Below are positions 25,405-33,894 of a stretch of DNA of 49,773 nt, piece after piece. The DNA lies in NCBI GenBank assembly GCA_937921865.1, contig CAKZWF010000060.1, positions 1 through 49,773 of the forward strand, in the 5' to 3' direction. The number at the start of each line of letters is the position of its first letter. Position 1 is the stretch's first letter. The notes beneath the pieces are model-generated. The model had not been told where the DNA came from and made no database searches. It was given only the letters and a program-made list of their open reading frames with translations. The translations under genes and the position numbers were made by a program. Source of the DNA: an uncultured Pseudomonadales bacterium. GTDB lineage: Bacteria > Pseudomonadota > Gammaproteobacteria > Pseudomonadales > Azotimanducaceae.

Positions 25405-27405
25405 ATGCAGGATTTCAAGTCAGACCGGGCGCGGATGGTCACCGACCAGATTCATGCGCGCGGTGTTCGCGATCCAAAGGTGCTGGGGGCAATGGCGAGC
25501 GTTGAGCGGGAGCGTTTCGTGCCGTCCTCACTCGAGTCCCGAGCTTACGAAGACGCACCCTTGCCGATTGCGGAAGGTCAGACAATTTCACAGCCCTACA
25601 TAGTCGCCTTCATGGTTGAAGCGCTGGTGCTGCAGGCGGGTGATCGAGTGCTTGAGGTCGGAGCGGGCTGTGGCTACGCGGCAGCTGTGATGGCTGAGAT
25701 GGGGGCTCAGGTATTCACCATCGAGCGTCATGAAACGCTGGCGCAAATGGCAGCCCACAACCTGACTGATGCGGGTTACACACAGGTACAGGTCATTCAT
25801 GCTGACGGCACGCTGGGCTGGGAAGACGCTTCCCCTTTTGATGCGATTCTCGTCTCTGCGGGTGGCCCGGGTGTTCCAGAAGCTCTGACGCGGCAGCTGA
25901 AAATCGGTGGGCGATTGGTGATTCCGGTGGGATCGGATCCACGTGCACAGGAACTGGTGCGAATTACCCGCCGCGGTGAAGATCGCTTTGAACGGGAAGA
26001 TTTAGCGGATGTTCGATTTGTGCCACTGATCGGAGCGCAGGGGTGGGAGCTCGAAGAGCCGGAGCCACAATCGCTGCGCGGTCGAGTCATCCAGAAAAGT
26101 CCGCGTGCCGAAGATACCTTGCCGGAAGGTCTGCGGCGGTACGGTGAATCATTTGATGACTGCGATCAGGCATCGCTCGATCGTCTGCTGGCGCGCATCG
26201 GTGATGCCCGTATCGTGCTGATCGGGGAAGCCAGTCACGGCACGTCTGAATTTTATCGGATGCGTGAACGGATCACCCGGCGCCTGATTGCGGACAAGGG
26301 TTTTAACGTCGTAGCTGCCGAGGCCGACTGGCCGGATGCGGCGAGAATTGATCACTATGTTCGGCATCGCGAAGTACCGCCCTCCGAGTGGACGGCTTTT
26401 GCCCGTTTCCCCACTTGGATGTGGCGCAATGAGGAAACCCGCGGCTTTGTCGACTGGCTGCACGAGCACAACTCCGGTCTCGAGTATTCGCAGCGCACCG
26501 GTTTTTATGGATTGGATCTATACAGCCTCTACGCTTCGATCAGAGCGGTGCTGGAGTATCTGGAAAATGTCGATCCTGAGCTGGCGGAAATTGCCCGTTT
26601 TCGATACGGCTGCCTGTCGCCCTGGGAAAGTGATCCAGCCGCCTATGGTCATGCCGCAGTAACCGGCCGCTATAAGCACTGTGAAAACGACGTCGCTCAC
26701 GTGCTGGCAGAACTGCTGCAGCGACGGTTCGAATTCGCCGAACAGGACAGCGAACGCTTTCTGGACGCCGCTGCGAATGCGCAGGTCGTCGCTGACGCGG
26801 AAAACTACTACCGCATCATGTACTACGGGTCCCGGGCTTCCTGGAATCTGCGCGACAGCCACATGTTCGAGACCCTGAAACAGGTCATGGCATCCCGTGG
26901 CGAAGGGTCGAAAGCGGTGGTCTGGGCACACAATTCGCACGTCGGTGATGCCCGGGCCACCGAGATGTCGATACGCGGCGAACATAATATCGGGCAGCTG
27001 TGCGCGACGGCATTCGGCGCCAGTTGTTTTCGTATTGGCTTCGGCACCGATCATGGCACCGTTGCTGCTGCCAGTGACTGGGATGGGCCGCTGCAGATCA
27101 AGACTGTTCAACCGTCCCATCCGCAGAGCTATGAGTATCAGTTTCACCGCACTGGCCTACCGGGACTGATGCTGCCGATGCGCGACGGTGAGCCCGAGCT
27201 CGTGGCGCAACTGCGTAAGCCCCGGCTGGAACGTGCCATCGGCGTGATCTACCGACCGGAGACCGAACTCGCCAGCCATTACTTCGAGGCGGAACTTCCT
27301 CGCCAGTTCGATGAATACATCTGGGTGGATGAAACCCAGGCTGTCACGCCGCTGGAAACCCGTGTTCTGCAGGGTGTCCCGGATACATACCCGTTCGGAA
27401 CCTGA
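25405..27405 (+). CDS. Protein-L-isoaspartate O-methyltransferase fused to erythromycin esterase-like domain
   Basis: A 666-residue fusion. Residues 1-215 are PCMT, which repairs isoaspartyl residues using AdoMet, with RERFVPSSLESRAYEDAPLP, GQTISQPYIVAFM (58-70) and motif I VLEVGAGCGY (82-91). From about 230 onward is an erythromycin esterase-like domain, with RIVLIGEASHGTSEFYRMRE, VVAAEADWPDAARID, AVVWAHNSHVGDARATEM and a C-terminal YRPETELASHYFEA. GGAG lies 7 bases before the ATG; a TTG one codon earlier is less likely. The esterase part keeps the Glu and His motifs. It is co-directional with hsp20, so a stress or protein-repair role is reasonable. Confidence 0.93.
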   Translation: MQDFKSDRARMVTDQIHARGVRDPKVLGAMASVERERFVPSSLESRAYEDAPLPIAEGQTISQPYIVAFMVEALVLQAGDRVLEVGAGCGYAAAVMAEMGAQVFTIERHETLAQMAAHNLTDAGYTQVQVIHADGTLGWEDASPFDAILVSAGGPGVPEALTRQLKIGGRLVIPVGSDPRAQELVRITRRGEDRFEREDLADVRFVPLIGAQGWELEEPEPQSLRGRVIQKSPRAEDTLPEGLRRYGESFDDCDQASLDRLLARIGDARIVLIGEASHGTSEFYRMRERITRRLIADKGFNVVAAEADWPDAARIDHYVRHREVPPSEWTAFARFPTWMWRNEETRGFVDWLHEHNSGLEYSQRTGFYGLDLYSLYASIRAVLEYLENVDPELAEIARFRYGCLSPWESDPAAYGHAAVTGRYKHCENDVAHVLAELLQRRFEFAEQDSERFLDAAANAQVVADAENYYRIMYYGSRASWNLRDSHMFETLKQVMASRGEGSKAVVWAHNSHVGDARATEMSIRGEHNIGQLCATAFGASCFRIGFGTDHGTVAAASDWDGPLQIKTVQPSHPQSYEYQFHRTGLPGLMLPMRDGEPELVAQLRKPRLERAIGVIYRPETELASHYFEAELPRQFDEYIWVDETQAVTPLETRVLQGVPDTYPFGT

Positions 27406-27504
27406 TGATCTTCGTTGCTGCTGCAACTAAGGGTTGTTGCGGATAAACGGCAGCGGGGAGCCGGCGCAGAATAGGCTGCGTCATTGGAAACAGGAGTTCT
27501 ACAG

Positions 27505-28026
27505 ATGGCTAAGAAACCCAAGTCGAAGAAATCACAGGACGTTGCGGTGAACTCTGAGAAGAGTAAACAGCCGAACACTTTCGATCGACATATCGAAGAC
27601 CTGTTTGAAAACTTTTTTAATCGCCGCTGGCCGAAGCTTGCCGACTGGCCGCATGTACGCTGGCCGGGTATGGAGCTACCGACAACCAGGTCGCTGGACA
27701 CCAAGATGCCCAGCATGGATGTGATCGACCGCGAAAAGGAAGTCCTGGTGCGAACAGAACTGCCGGGTATCGACAAAGAGGATATCGATGTATCCGTCAG
27801 TGGCAATTCCATTACGGTGCAGGGATCAACCCGGAAAGAAACCGAGTCGGACAAAGATCAGTATCACCACAAAGAGATTGTCAGCAGCTTTGTTTCGCGC
27901 ACCATGCCGTTACCCTGTGAGGTCGATGGTGATAGCGCTGTGGCAAAGATGACGAACGGGCTGCTTGAAGTCACGATACCGAAAGTCGAAAGCGCCAAGC
28001 GTAGAAAGATCGACATTCAATCCTGA
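27505..28026 (+). CDS. Hsp20 family small heat-shock protein
   Basis: A 173-residue small chaperone. A lysine-rich tail (KKPKSKKS) precedes an amphipathic N-terminal region (FENFFNRRWPKLADWP). An alpha-crystallin domain follows from about residue 75 (MDVIDREKEVLVRTELPGID, then HHKEIVSSFVSRTMPLP) and ends with GLLEVTIPK, the conserved GxL strand. AGGAG stands 8 bases before the ATG at 27505. It follows the PCMT-esterase fusion by 99 bp with no obvious sigma-32 promoter in between, so it may be co-transcribed with it. It would hold unfolded proteins in the cytoplasm. Confidence 0.93.
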   Translation: MAKKPKSKKSQDVAVNSEKSKQPNTFDRHIEDLFENFFNRRWPKLADWPHVRWPGMELPTTRSLDTKMPSMDVIDREKEVLVRTELPGIDKEDIDVSVSGNSITVQGSTRKETESDKDQYHHKEIVSSFVSRTMPLPCEVDGDSAVAKMTNGLLEVTIPKVESAKRRKIDIQS

Positions 28027-28163
28027 GCGGCGGGCGCAGTCAGGCGGGCAGGGACCACAGGCAGCGTTCGTCAAATGTTTGTGCAGCCATAAGCGTTGCT
28101 CGCGATGAGCCGCTTGGGGACGATCTCCGCTGGTTCGGTACGCTTCAGTCCTGGTCGGATGCT

Positions 28164-28469
28164 CTATGGAGCGCCAGGCTTCCTGCGTTCCTGCTCCTGC
28201 TCGCGCCGTGCTCGACTGACCTTAAGTCCCTCCATGTGCTCGATCAGCGTATCGGTCGTTGCATTGAGCAGGTCTGATTCTTCCATCGACAGCTCCTCCA
28301 GGGGTTCCAGGTTAGATTCAATGGTGATGAGGATTGTGCGCACCGGTCGTTGCAACGGAAGCATGAAGTAATTGGTGATGGTCGCGACGATGGTGCCGAA
28401 GAAGATGACCGATCCGATAATGATACAGACGCCGTCGATGATCTTACCGGCTAAAGATAAACCGTCTAT
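28164..28469 (-). pseudogene. 3' fragment of an ion-channel gene
   Basis: The minus-strand frame between an upstream TAG and the stop at 28164 reads GKIIDGVCIIIGSVIFFGTI, then TNYFMLPLQRPVR, then a charged tail (NLEPLEELSMEESDLL and REQEQERRKPGAP). The first part copies the second transmembrane helix of the channel gene at 29616-30191, including 113 bp of DNA at about 93% identity. The pore and first helix are missing. It lacks a proper start and is therefore a remnant; the first internal ATG is at 28364. The charged tail may be the original C-terminus of the channel. Confidence 0.7.
28338..28450. repeat. 113-bp direct repeat, copy A (channel gene)
   Basis: Matches 29721-29833 with 8 mismatches by my hand alignment, in the same orientation. 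Similarity stops sharply at both ends. Confidence 0.85.
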
Positions 28470-28625
28470 CTAAGTATCTGTGCTGGCATCATCCAGGAGG
28501 GACTGCTACGTTCCGTAGTCTGAGGAGAGAGGCTGCCAATGCTGTGCGCGTTGTTCTGTTGTTCGCCCTTCAAAAAGCCAAAGCCTTTCTCTATTGGGTG
28601 CAAGCAATGATGAGGGGAACAGGCA

Positions 28626-29585
28626 ATGAATAGAACAACTGTCGCAGTTCTGCTGCTGCTCGCGAGCATTTCTGCTAGCGCTGAGCTGAAAATTGATCTC
28701 TCCGAGGAGCGCATCGCGCGAGGTAAATATCTCGTTCACCAGACCACCGGTTGCGATGGCTGCCACAGCGAACGAGAACGCGGTTTCTACTCCTTTCCAC
28801 CAAAACAGCGTCTATTGCTGGCAGGCGGTAATATTTTTATCGACATCGGCCCGCGGGCTGTTTCACCGAACATCACACCTTACGGGCTTGGTAGTTGGAG
28901 TGATCAGGAGGTCTTCGATGCCATCACTGCCGGTGTCAGACCCGATGGTCGGGTTCTGGATCCGGTGATGCCGTACCAGGTCTACGGTAGAATGGAGGCT
29001 GAGCAGATTTACGACATGATTGCTTATCTGCGCAGCATCGAGCCGATTCCAGCCGGTCCGTACCCCGCTGAGTTTCCAGGTGAACATACAGCTTTTCAGC
29101 CGCGCTTCGGTGAGCTGGCGCGACCGGATGACAATGCGCCTGAAGCTGAACTTGGTGCTTATCTGGTGGAAGTAGCGCGCTGCAACGCTTGCCACCAGGG
29201 TGTTGGCCATGACGCAATCAATAACCAACCCTACGCCGGCGGGAGAGAATTCAGGGCACCGGGCCTGGGCCTGATGCGCGCTGCCAATCTCACGCCGGAT
29301 CCTACTACCGGTATCGGCGCCTGGTCCCGGGAGATCTTCCTTGCCAGATTCAAAGCCATGCGGGGCAGCTGGCAGACTCGAGTCGAAGCTGGATCAGCGA
29401 ACACGGTCATGCACTGGTGGCAGTATTCAGACATGACGGAAACTGACCTGTCTGCCATCTTCGCTTATCTGCGAACTCTGGAACCCACAACAAACAGCGT
29501 CGTCCGGTTCGAACCGTTGCCAGGACAGATTGTGAACCGACGCAGCTGGAGCGAAATGCAGGCGGCCTCAACCAGTGCGCAGTAG
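28626..29585 (+). CDS. Exported diheme cytochrome c
   Basis: A 319-residue periplasmic electron carrier. A signal peptide spans residues 1-19 (VAVLLLLASISASA). Two class I cytochrome c domains follow, with heme-binding sites CDGCH (43-47) and CNACH (186-190). Candidate methionine ligands lie in the VMPYQVYGRM and VMHWWQYSDM segments. The two domains have the same ending pattern (QIYDMIAYLRSIEP and DLSAIFAYLRTLEP), which points to internal duplication. Such proteins often donate or accept electrons for periplasmic dehydrogenases. It lies between two copies of a channel-derived 113-bp repeat, and no dehydrogenase is adjacent. Confidence 0.93.
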   Translation: MNRTTVAVLLLLASISASAELKIDLSEERIARGKYLVHQTTGCDGCHSERERGFYSFPPKQRLLLAGGNIFIDIGPRAVSPNITPYGLGSWSDQEVFDAITAGVRPDGRVLDPVMPYQVYGRMEAEQIYDMIAYLRSIEPIPAGPYPAEFPGEHTAFQPRFGELARPDDNAPEAELGAYLVEVARCNACHQGVGHDAINNQPYAGGREFRAPGLGLMRAANLTPDPTTGIGAWSREIFLARFKAMRGSWQTRVEAGSANTVMHWWQYSDMTETDLSAIFAYLRTLEPTTNSVVRFEPLPGQIVNRRSWSEMQAASTSAQ

Positions 29586-29615
29586 CCTGCTGGAGAGGGT
29601 CGGATTTGGACAAGT

Positions 29616-30191
29616 CTACTCAGGATGGTTGGCCAGATATTGAACCGAAGGCTGCAGCCTGCTCGATTTTGCAGTGGCGTTAGGAATCGTTAAACGCCAC
29701 CGCCAGTTCGAGTCGGAGCTGCGCACCGGCCGTTGCAGCGGACGCATGAAGTAAATGGTGATGGACGCGACGATGGTGCTGAAGAAGATGACCGATCCGA
29801 TAATGATCCAGACGCCGCCGATGATCTTACCGGCGCTGGTGTGGGGTGTATCAGCAATGCCTGCAGTCGACAGGACGGCCACATCCCAGTAAAGCGCGTC
29901 GGTAGCGGTGCGGATAGACGTGCCTTCGGCGGAATGCTCGACCAGGTACATTGCTGTCGAGAACATCATCGACAACACCACAAGGACAATGAGCATCTTC
30001 ACGAACGGCGTTTCCGCCACGACAGCGCGGAAGAAACGTCGGAGGCGGGTTTTTGGTCGAAGGGCCAACTCCTCACTACTTTGACTGGCCTCAACGGCCG
30101 TCGGGAACAAATAGAGCACACCGCGAGCGATTAGGCTCAAGCGTGCGAAGTCGGCTCCGACTCGTGCTGCCAGCAGGGCTGATGGCAGCAT
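29616..30191 (-). CDS. Two-TM ion-channel-like membrane protein with atypical filter
   Basis: A 191-residue membrane protein of the Ion_trans_2 (two-TM potassium channel) type. TM1 is KMLIVLVVLSMMFSTAMYLV, the pore helix and loop ALYWDVAVLSTAGIADTPHT, and TM2 IIGGVWIIIGSVIFFSTIV. The filter position reads TAGIAD instead of TVGYGD, so potassium selectivity is doubtful. After the 113-bp repeat the C-terminus (SSDSNWRWRLTIPNATAKSS) differs completely from the tail of the partner fragment and looks like a read-through into unrelated DNA. The gene may be functional, altered or decaying. It is 37 bp downstream of the flavin monooxygenase on the same strand. Confidence 0.65.
   Translation of the reverse strand: MLPSALLAARVGADFARLSLIARGVLYLFPTAVEASQSSEELALRPKTRLRRFFRAVVAETPFVKMLIVLVVLSMMFSTAMYLVEHSAEGTSIRTATDALYWDVAVLSTAGIADTPHTSAGKIIGGVWIIIGSVIFFSTIVASITIYFMRPLQRPVRSSDSNWRWRLTIPNATAKSSRLQPSVQYLANHPE
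29721..29833. repeat. 113-bp direct repeat, copy B (channel gene)
   Basis: Second copy of the sequence at 28338-28450. It encodes TM2 of the channel in both places and in the same codon phase. Confidence 0.85.
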
Positions 30192-30228
30192 ACAGTGAGC
30201 TCACTCACCATCAGCCATGCACCTCGGT

Positions 30229-31752
30229 TTACGTCGCGTTCGCGGCTTTCTTCCGGACTGCAGACTGGCTGCGACGCTTGCCGTCGTAGACGAATTCGGG
30301 GCTGTCGAGATCGGTGGTCGGGATTTCGTCCCGTTCGCTCCAGTAATCCTGATTGTGCCGCCATTCCGGTTTAGCGCCACGCTGCGGCAGGCGATCGATG
30401 TCGCGCATCAGGTAGTTCGGATTAAAGTTGTCTGCTTCGATCCATGGCAGGATGTCCATATCTGAGTCTTCATCGCGCAGCGAGACTTCAATGCGCTTTG
30501 TACCCGTCTCATCCATATGATTGAGCAGATTGCAGACAAAATCACCCAGCATATCGACGCGCAGCGTCCAACTGGCGCGGAAGTACCCGAATACCCACAC
30601 CAGGTTCGGCACACCGGTAAACATCATGCCGCGATAGTTGACGGTTTCGTGCCAGTCAACGGATTTGCCATCTACTTGGAACGGGATCTCCCCCATTACC
30701 GACAGGCGAAAGCCCGTGCACGCGACAATGATGTCCGCCTCGATTTCCTCACCTGATGCGGTGCGGACACCCTTTTCCGTGAAGGTGTCGATGGTATCCG
30801 TCACTACGGACAGCTTACCGGCGGCTGCAGCCTGGAACACGTCGCCTTCCGGGCAGAACGCCAGGCGTTGCTGCCATGGTCGATACTTGGGTGTGAAATG
30901 CGGCTCGAACTCGAAGTCTTCTCCGGCATATTGCCGGATCAGCGCTTTCAGTTCTTCGAACACCTGGTCGGGTTCGGTCTGGCAGCGCTTTGTCATCATG
31001 TCCTGGTCGTACATTATCTGGGCGCGCACAACTCGATGAATCGTCGGTTCGTCGATGCCTATCTCGCGAAGACGGTCTGCCAGTTCATTTTTGTTTTCAC
31101 TGCAGAAGAAGTAGGTTGGTGAGCGCTGCAGCATCGTCACGTGAGCTGCTTTTTCCGCAAAGGCGGGCACCACCGTCGCAGCGGTCGCGCCGGAGCCAAT
31201 TACCAGCACCCGTTTGCCCGCATAGTCGGTTTCGGGATCCCATTTCTGGGCGTGTATGAACGTGCCCTTGTAGCTGTCCATGCCTGACCATTCGGGAATG
31301 TAGGGGTTTTCGTGATCGTAGTAGCCCTGACACATCCACAGGAAGTTGCAGGTGAAGCTGACCGTCGCATCGTCAGCTAACCGGGTCGCCTGCACGGTCC
31401 AGAGATTGTCTTGGCTCGACCAACTGCAGCCCGTGATGCGGTGGCCGTAGCGAATATGTTGATCAATGCTGTTTTCTTCGATGACCTCACCCATGTATTT
31501 GAGTATTTCCTCAGCGCTGGCGATGGGCGCACCAACCCACGGTTTGAAACGATAGCCGAAGGTATAAAGGTCGGAGTCTGAGCGTACGCCAGGGTATTTG
31601 TGCGTCTCCCAGGTGCCGCCAAAGGTGTCTTTCATCTCCAGAATCACGTAGCTCTTGGTCGGGCACTGTTCCTGCAGATGATAGGCCGAGCCTATCCCTG
31701 AGATACCGGCTCCGACGATGAGCACGTCAATGTGTGTTGCTGAGTCAGCCAT
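30229..31752 (-). CDS. Flavin-containing monooxygenase (EthA/BVMO-like)
   Basis: A 507-residue FAD/NADPH monooxygenase. GAGISG is at 14-19, GGTWETHKYPGVRSD at 45-59, the BVMO-type fingerprint YKGTFIHAQKW at 161-171, and the second Rossmann loop GSGATA at 186-191. It lacks the N-terminal extension of the BVMO at 4347 and is closer in length to EthA-type enzymes, which act on ketones and thio compounds. AAGGAGAGAG precedes the ATG. It is divergent from the Rieske dioxygenase operon and shares a 253-bp upstream region with it, which suggests joint control of an oxidation pathway. Confidence 0.93.
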   Translation of the reverse strand: MADSATHIDVLIVGAGISGIGSAYHLQEQCPTKSYVILEMKDTFGGTWETHKYPGVRSDSDLYTFGYRFKPWVGAPIASAEEILKYMGEVIEENSIDQHIRYGHRITGCSWSSQDNLWTVQATRLADDATVSFTCNFLWMCQGYYDHENPYIPEWSGMDSYKGTFIHAQKWDPETDYAGKRVLVIGSGATAATVVPAFAEKAAHVTMLQRSPTYFFCSENKNELADRLREIGIDEPTIHRVVRAQIMYDQDMMTKRCQTEPDQVFEELKALIRQYAGEDFEFEPHFTPKYRPWQQRLAFCPEGDVFQAAAAGKLSVVTDTIDTFTEKGVRTASGEEIEADIIVACTGFRLSVMGEIPFQVDGKSVDWHETVNYRGMMFTGVPNLVWVFGYFRASWTLRVDMLGDFVCNLLNHMDETGTKRIEVSLRDEDSDMDILPWIEADNFNPNYLMRDIDRLPQRGAKPEWRHNQDYWSERDEIPTTDLDSPEFVYDGKRRSQSAVRKKAANAT

Positions 31753-31881
31753 TTACTCTCTCCTTTTCCTATCGGAGATATTCTATCCGCTATGTTGGAA
31801 GTTTGTTGCGCATCGAGCCCGAATTTGATCTCGATCAGATATATCGGGAATACGCAGTTCATCGGAACACGATTTGAGCTG

Positions 31882-31896
31882 CCGAAGACGCTTCGG
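31882..31896. promoter_or_regulatory. Inverted repeat in divergent promoter region
   Basis: CCGAAG-ACG-CTTCGG is a perfect 6-bp inverted repeat with a 3-base centre, about midway between the flavin monooxygenase and the Rieske operon starts. It could be an operator or a small hairpin. TAGTAT and TAATAT boxes nearer 31926-31955 could serve as -10 elements for the plus strand. Confidence 0.3.
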
Positions 31897-32005
31897 ACAA
31901 CTCGCCTGAAGCAGGATTCCAGTTGGGATAGTATGGATGCATTCAGTAATATTTGATGCGTCTTATCGAAGAATAGCGAGCTGATACGGACACAGGGGAG
32001 AGGAT

Positions 32006-33361
32006 ATGTCTGAAACCATCATAGCAACCGATCGGCGCATCAATCCTGCAGATTGCTTCGATCCGGATACCGGAGTGTTGCAACGGCGAATCTTCTCCGA
32101 CCAGGAAATTTATCGCGAAGAACTGCGGCGGATTTTCGGGCGTGCCTGGAATTTCATGTGCCATGAAAGCCAGCTGCCGGCTGCCGGCGACTTCTTCATG
32201 AACTGGATTGGCGAAGACGAGGTCATTGCCGTCCGAAATCGAAACGGTGAGATCAATGTTCTGTTGAACAGCTGCCCGCATCGGGGCAATACGGTCTGTC
32301 GGGCGGAACTTGGCAACACCAACAGCTTTTTCTGCTCCTACCACGGCTGGAACTTCGATCTGGATGGGCGGCTGATTGGCATGCCCGGCGAGGACCAGTT
32401 CTACCGCGGTAGCGTCGACAAGACCGCCTGGGGACTGACGCCGGCGGCGAAGGTCGAGAGTTACCGCGGTTTCGTGTTCGCAACTCTGGACCCTGCGGCG
32501 CCAGACCTTAAGGACTATCTGGGCTGGGTTGGCCGCCTCGGTATCGATTTCATAGCGTCAAAAGGCGAGATCCGCTTTCTGGATGGTGTGCAGAAGAACC
32601 GCATCCAGTGCAACTGGAAACTTGCGGTGGACAACCTGTTCGATTGGTACCACGTCAAGGTATCGCACGGGACAGCGTTGAAGCTCGGGGTTGTCGGGGA
32701 AGAATCGATGTCACCTATGGAGCAGATGGTCGTGCTCGGCGAATACGGTCACGCCATCAGCGGTCCGGGCATCTCGGAGGCACGATACCAGGAGGCTGTG
32801 CAGCGGGTTAGTGAAGGCGGCGAAGACGGCGAGTGGTTTGACCGTGAGGTGGCACGGCGAGTGCAACCGGGTGTTGCCGAACAGCTTGGTGCGTTGGGTA
32901 AGCGCAGCTTCGGCCACCCCAATATCTTTCCCAATCTGTGGGTGAACCTCACGCCCCAACTCTGTCTGCGTATTCCCCGCGGTCCTTTCGAGACTGAGCT
33001 GTGGTGGTTCACCTACGAGGTAGAGGGGATGTCCGAAAAAGATCGCAAATTCCTGCAGTTTATGGCGAACCACATCTTCGGACCGGCCGGACTTCTGGAG
33101 CAGGACGACGGCGAGAACTGGAGTCACTCGACGCGGGGTGCGAAAGGTAGTTTCGGTCAGGGTCTGCCTCTGAACTACGCCATGGGCCTGGGCGCTGATC
33201 AGATGCAATCCGCATCGGACGGTCAGTCAGGCATTGAGACTGTGGTCAGCGAACATGCTCAACGCTGGCTGTATAACTCCTGGCAGGAGTGGATGCTGGC
33301 CGACAGCTGGCAGGACCTGATGGCCAGCCACGCCATGCCACCAACACAGGGCACAATCTGA
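32006..33361 (+). CDS. Aromatic ring-hydroxylating dioxygenase, alpha subunit (Rieske)
   Basis: A 451-residue terminal oxygenase alpha subunit that makes cis-dihydrodiols from aromatic rings. The Rieske [2Fe-2S] ligands are C90-P-H92 and C110-S-Y-H113. The mononuclear iron region NWKLAVDNLFDWYHVKVSHG (203-222) supplies D213, H216 and H221, and the third ligand is likely the Asp of DDGENW late in the chain. GGGGAG precedes the ATG at 32006. The stop overlaps the beta-subunit start by one base. The sequence is of the large alpha/beta type (biphenyl, benzoate, 3-phenylpropionate relatives), but the substrate is not deducible. No ferredoxin or reductase gene follows. Confidence 0.95.
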   Translation: MSETIIATDRRINPADCFDPDTGVLQRRIFSDQEIYREELRRIFGRAWNFMCHESQLPAAGDFFMNWIGEDEVIAVRNRNGEINVLLNSCPHRGNTVCRAELGNTNSFFCSYHGWNFDLDGRLIGMPGEDQFYRGSVDKTAWGLTPAAKVESYRGFVFATLDPAAPDLKDYLGWVGRLGIDFIASKGEIRFLDGVQKNRIQCNWKLAVDNLFDWYHVKVSHGTALKLGVVGEESMSPMEQMVVLGEYGHAISGPGISEARYQEAVQRVSEGGEDGEWFDREVARRVQPGVAEQLGALGKRSFGHPNIFPNLWVNLTPQLCLRIPRGPFETELWWFTYEVEGMSEKDRKFLQFMANHIFGPAGLLEQDDGENWSHSTRGAKGSFGQGLPLNYAMGLGADQMQSASDGQSGIETVVSEHAQRWLYNSWQEWMLADSWQDLMASHAMPPTQGTI

Positions 33362-33894
33362 TGGGTGCGTATGCCGACATGACCCTGCAGGAACAGATGC
33401 TGCTTAAGCACGAGGTCGAAGAATTCCTGTTCATGGAAGCTGATCTGCTCGACTCCCGCCGTTACGACGACTGGTTAGCCGTGCTGGCTGACGACATTCA
33501 TTACTGGATGCCGATTCGGCGTACTACCACCGCCAGGGAAGTTGAGCTCGAATTCACAAAACCCGGCGGCATGGCGTTCTTCGATGACGACAAGACAGTT
33601 TTAACGCTGCGGATTCAGCGTCTTTCGGTGGGACGGGCCTGGGCTGAAGATCCGCCATCGCGCACCCGCCGGCTTGTCACCAACGTGCGCTTGCTGAGTG
33701 TCGACGGTGATGAAATCAATGTGGGCTGCAACTTCAAGCTCTACCGTACCCGACTCAACAGCGAAGAGGACAGCTGGATCGGGCGGCGCGAGGATCTGCT
33801 CAGACGCGTCGACGGCGGATTCAAACTGGCCAGGCGTCACATCTTCCTGGAGCAGACGGTCATTCTGTCGCAGAACATGAGCAGCCTGTTCTGA
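33361..33894 (+). CDS. Aromatic ring-hydroxylating dioxygenase, beta subunit
   Basis: A 177-residue beta subunit with the SnoaL-like cone fold. A helix EVEEFLFMEADLLDSRRYDD is followed by WLAVLADDIHYWMPIR and the barrel strands RLVTNVRLLSV and VGCNFKLYRTR. It completes the alpha3beta3 oxygenase. The ATG at 33361 shares its A with the alpha stop (TGATG), so translation is coupled. An upstream in-frame start at 33289 would lie inside the alpha gene and is rejected. Confidence 0.94.
   Translation: MGAYADMTLQEQMLLKHEVEEFLFMEADLLDSRRYDDWLAVLADDIHYWMPIRRTTTAREVELEFTKPGGMAFFDDDKTVLTLRIQRLSVGRAWAEDPPSRTRRLVTNVRLLSVDGDEINVGCNFKLYRTRLNSEEDSWIGRREDLLRRVDGGFKLARRHIFLEQTVILSQNMSSLF

Noticed and set aside
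27406..27504. Heat-shock (sigma-32) promoter before hsp20
   Set aside because: I looked for CTTGAA and CCCCAT-type boxes with proper spacing and did not find a convincing pair.
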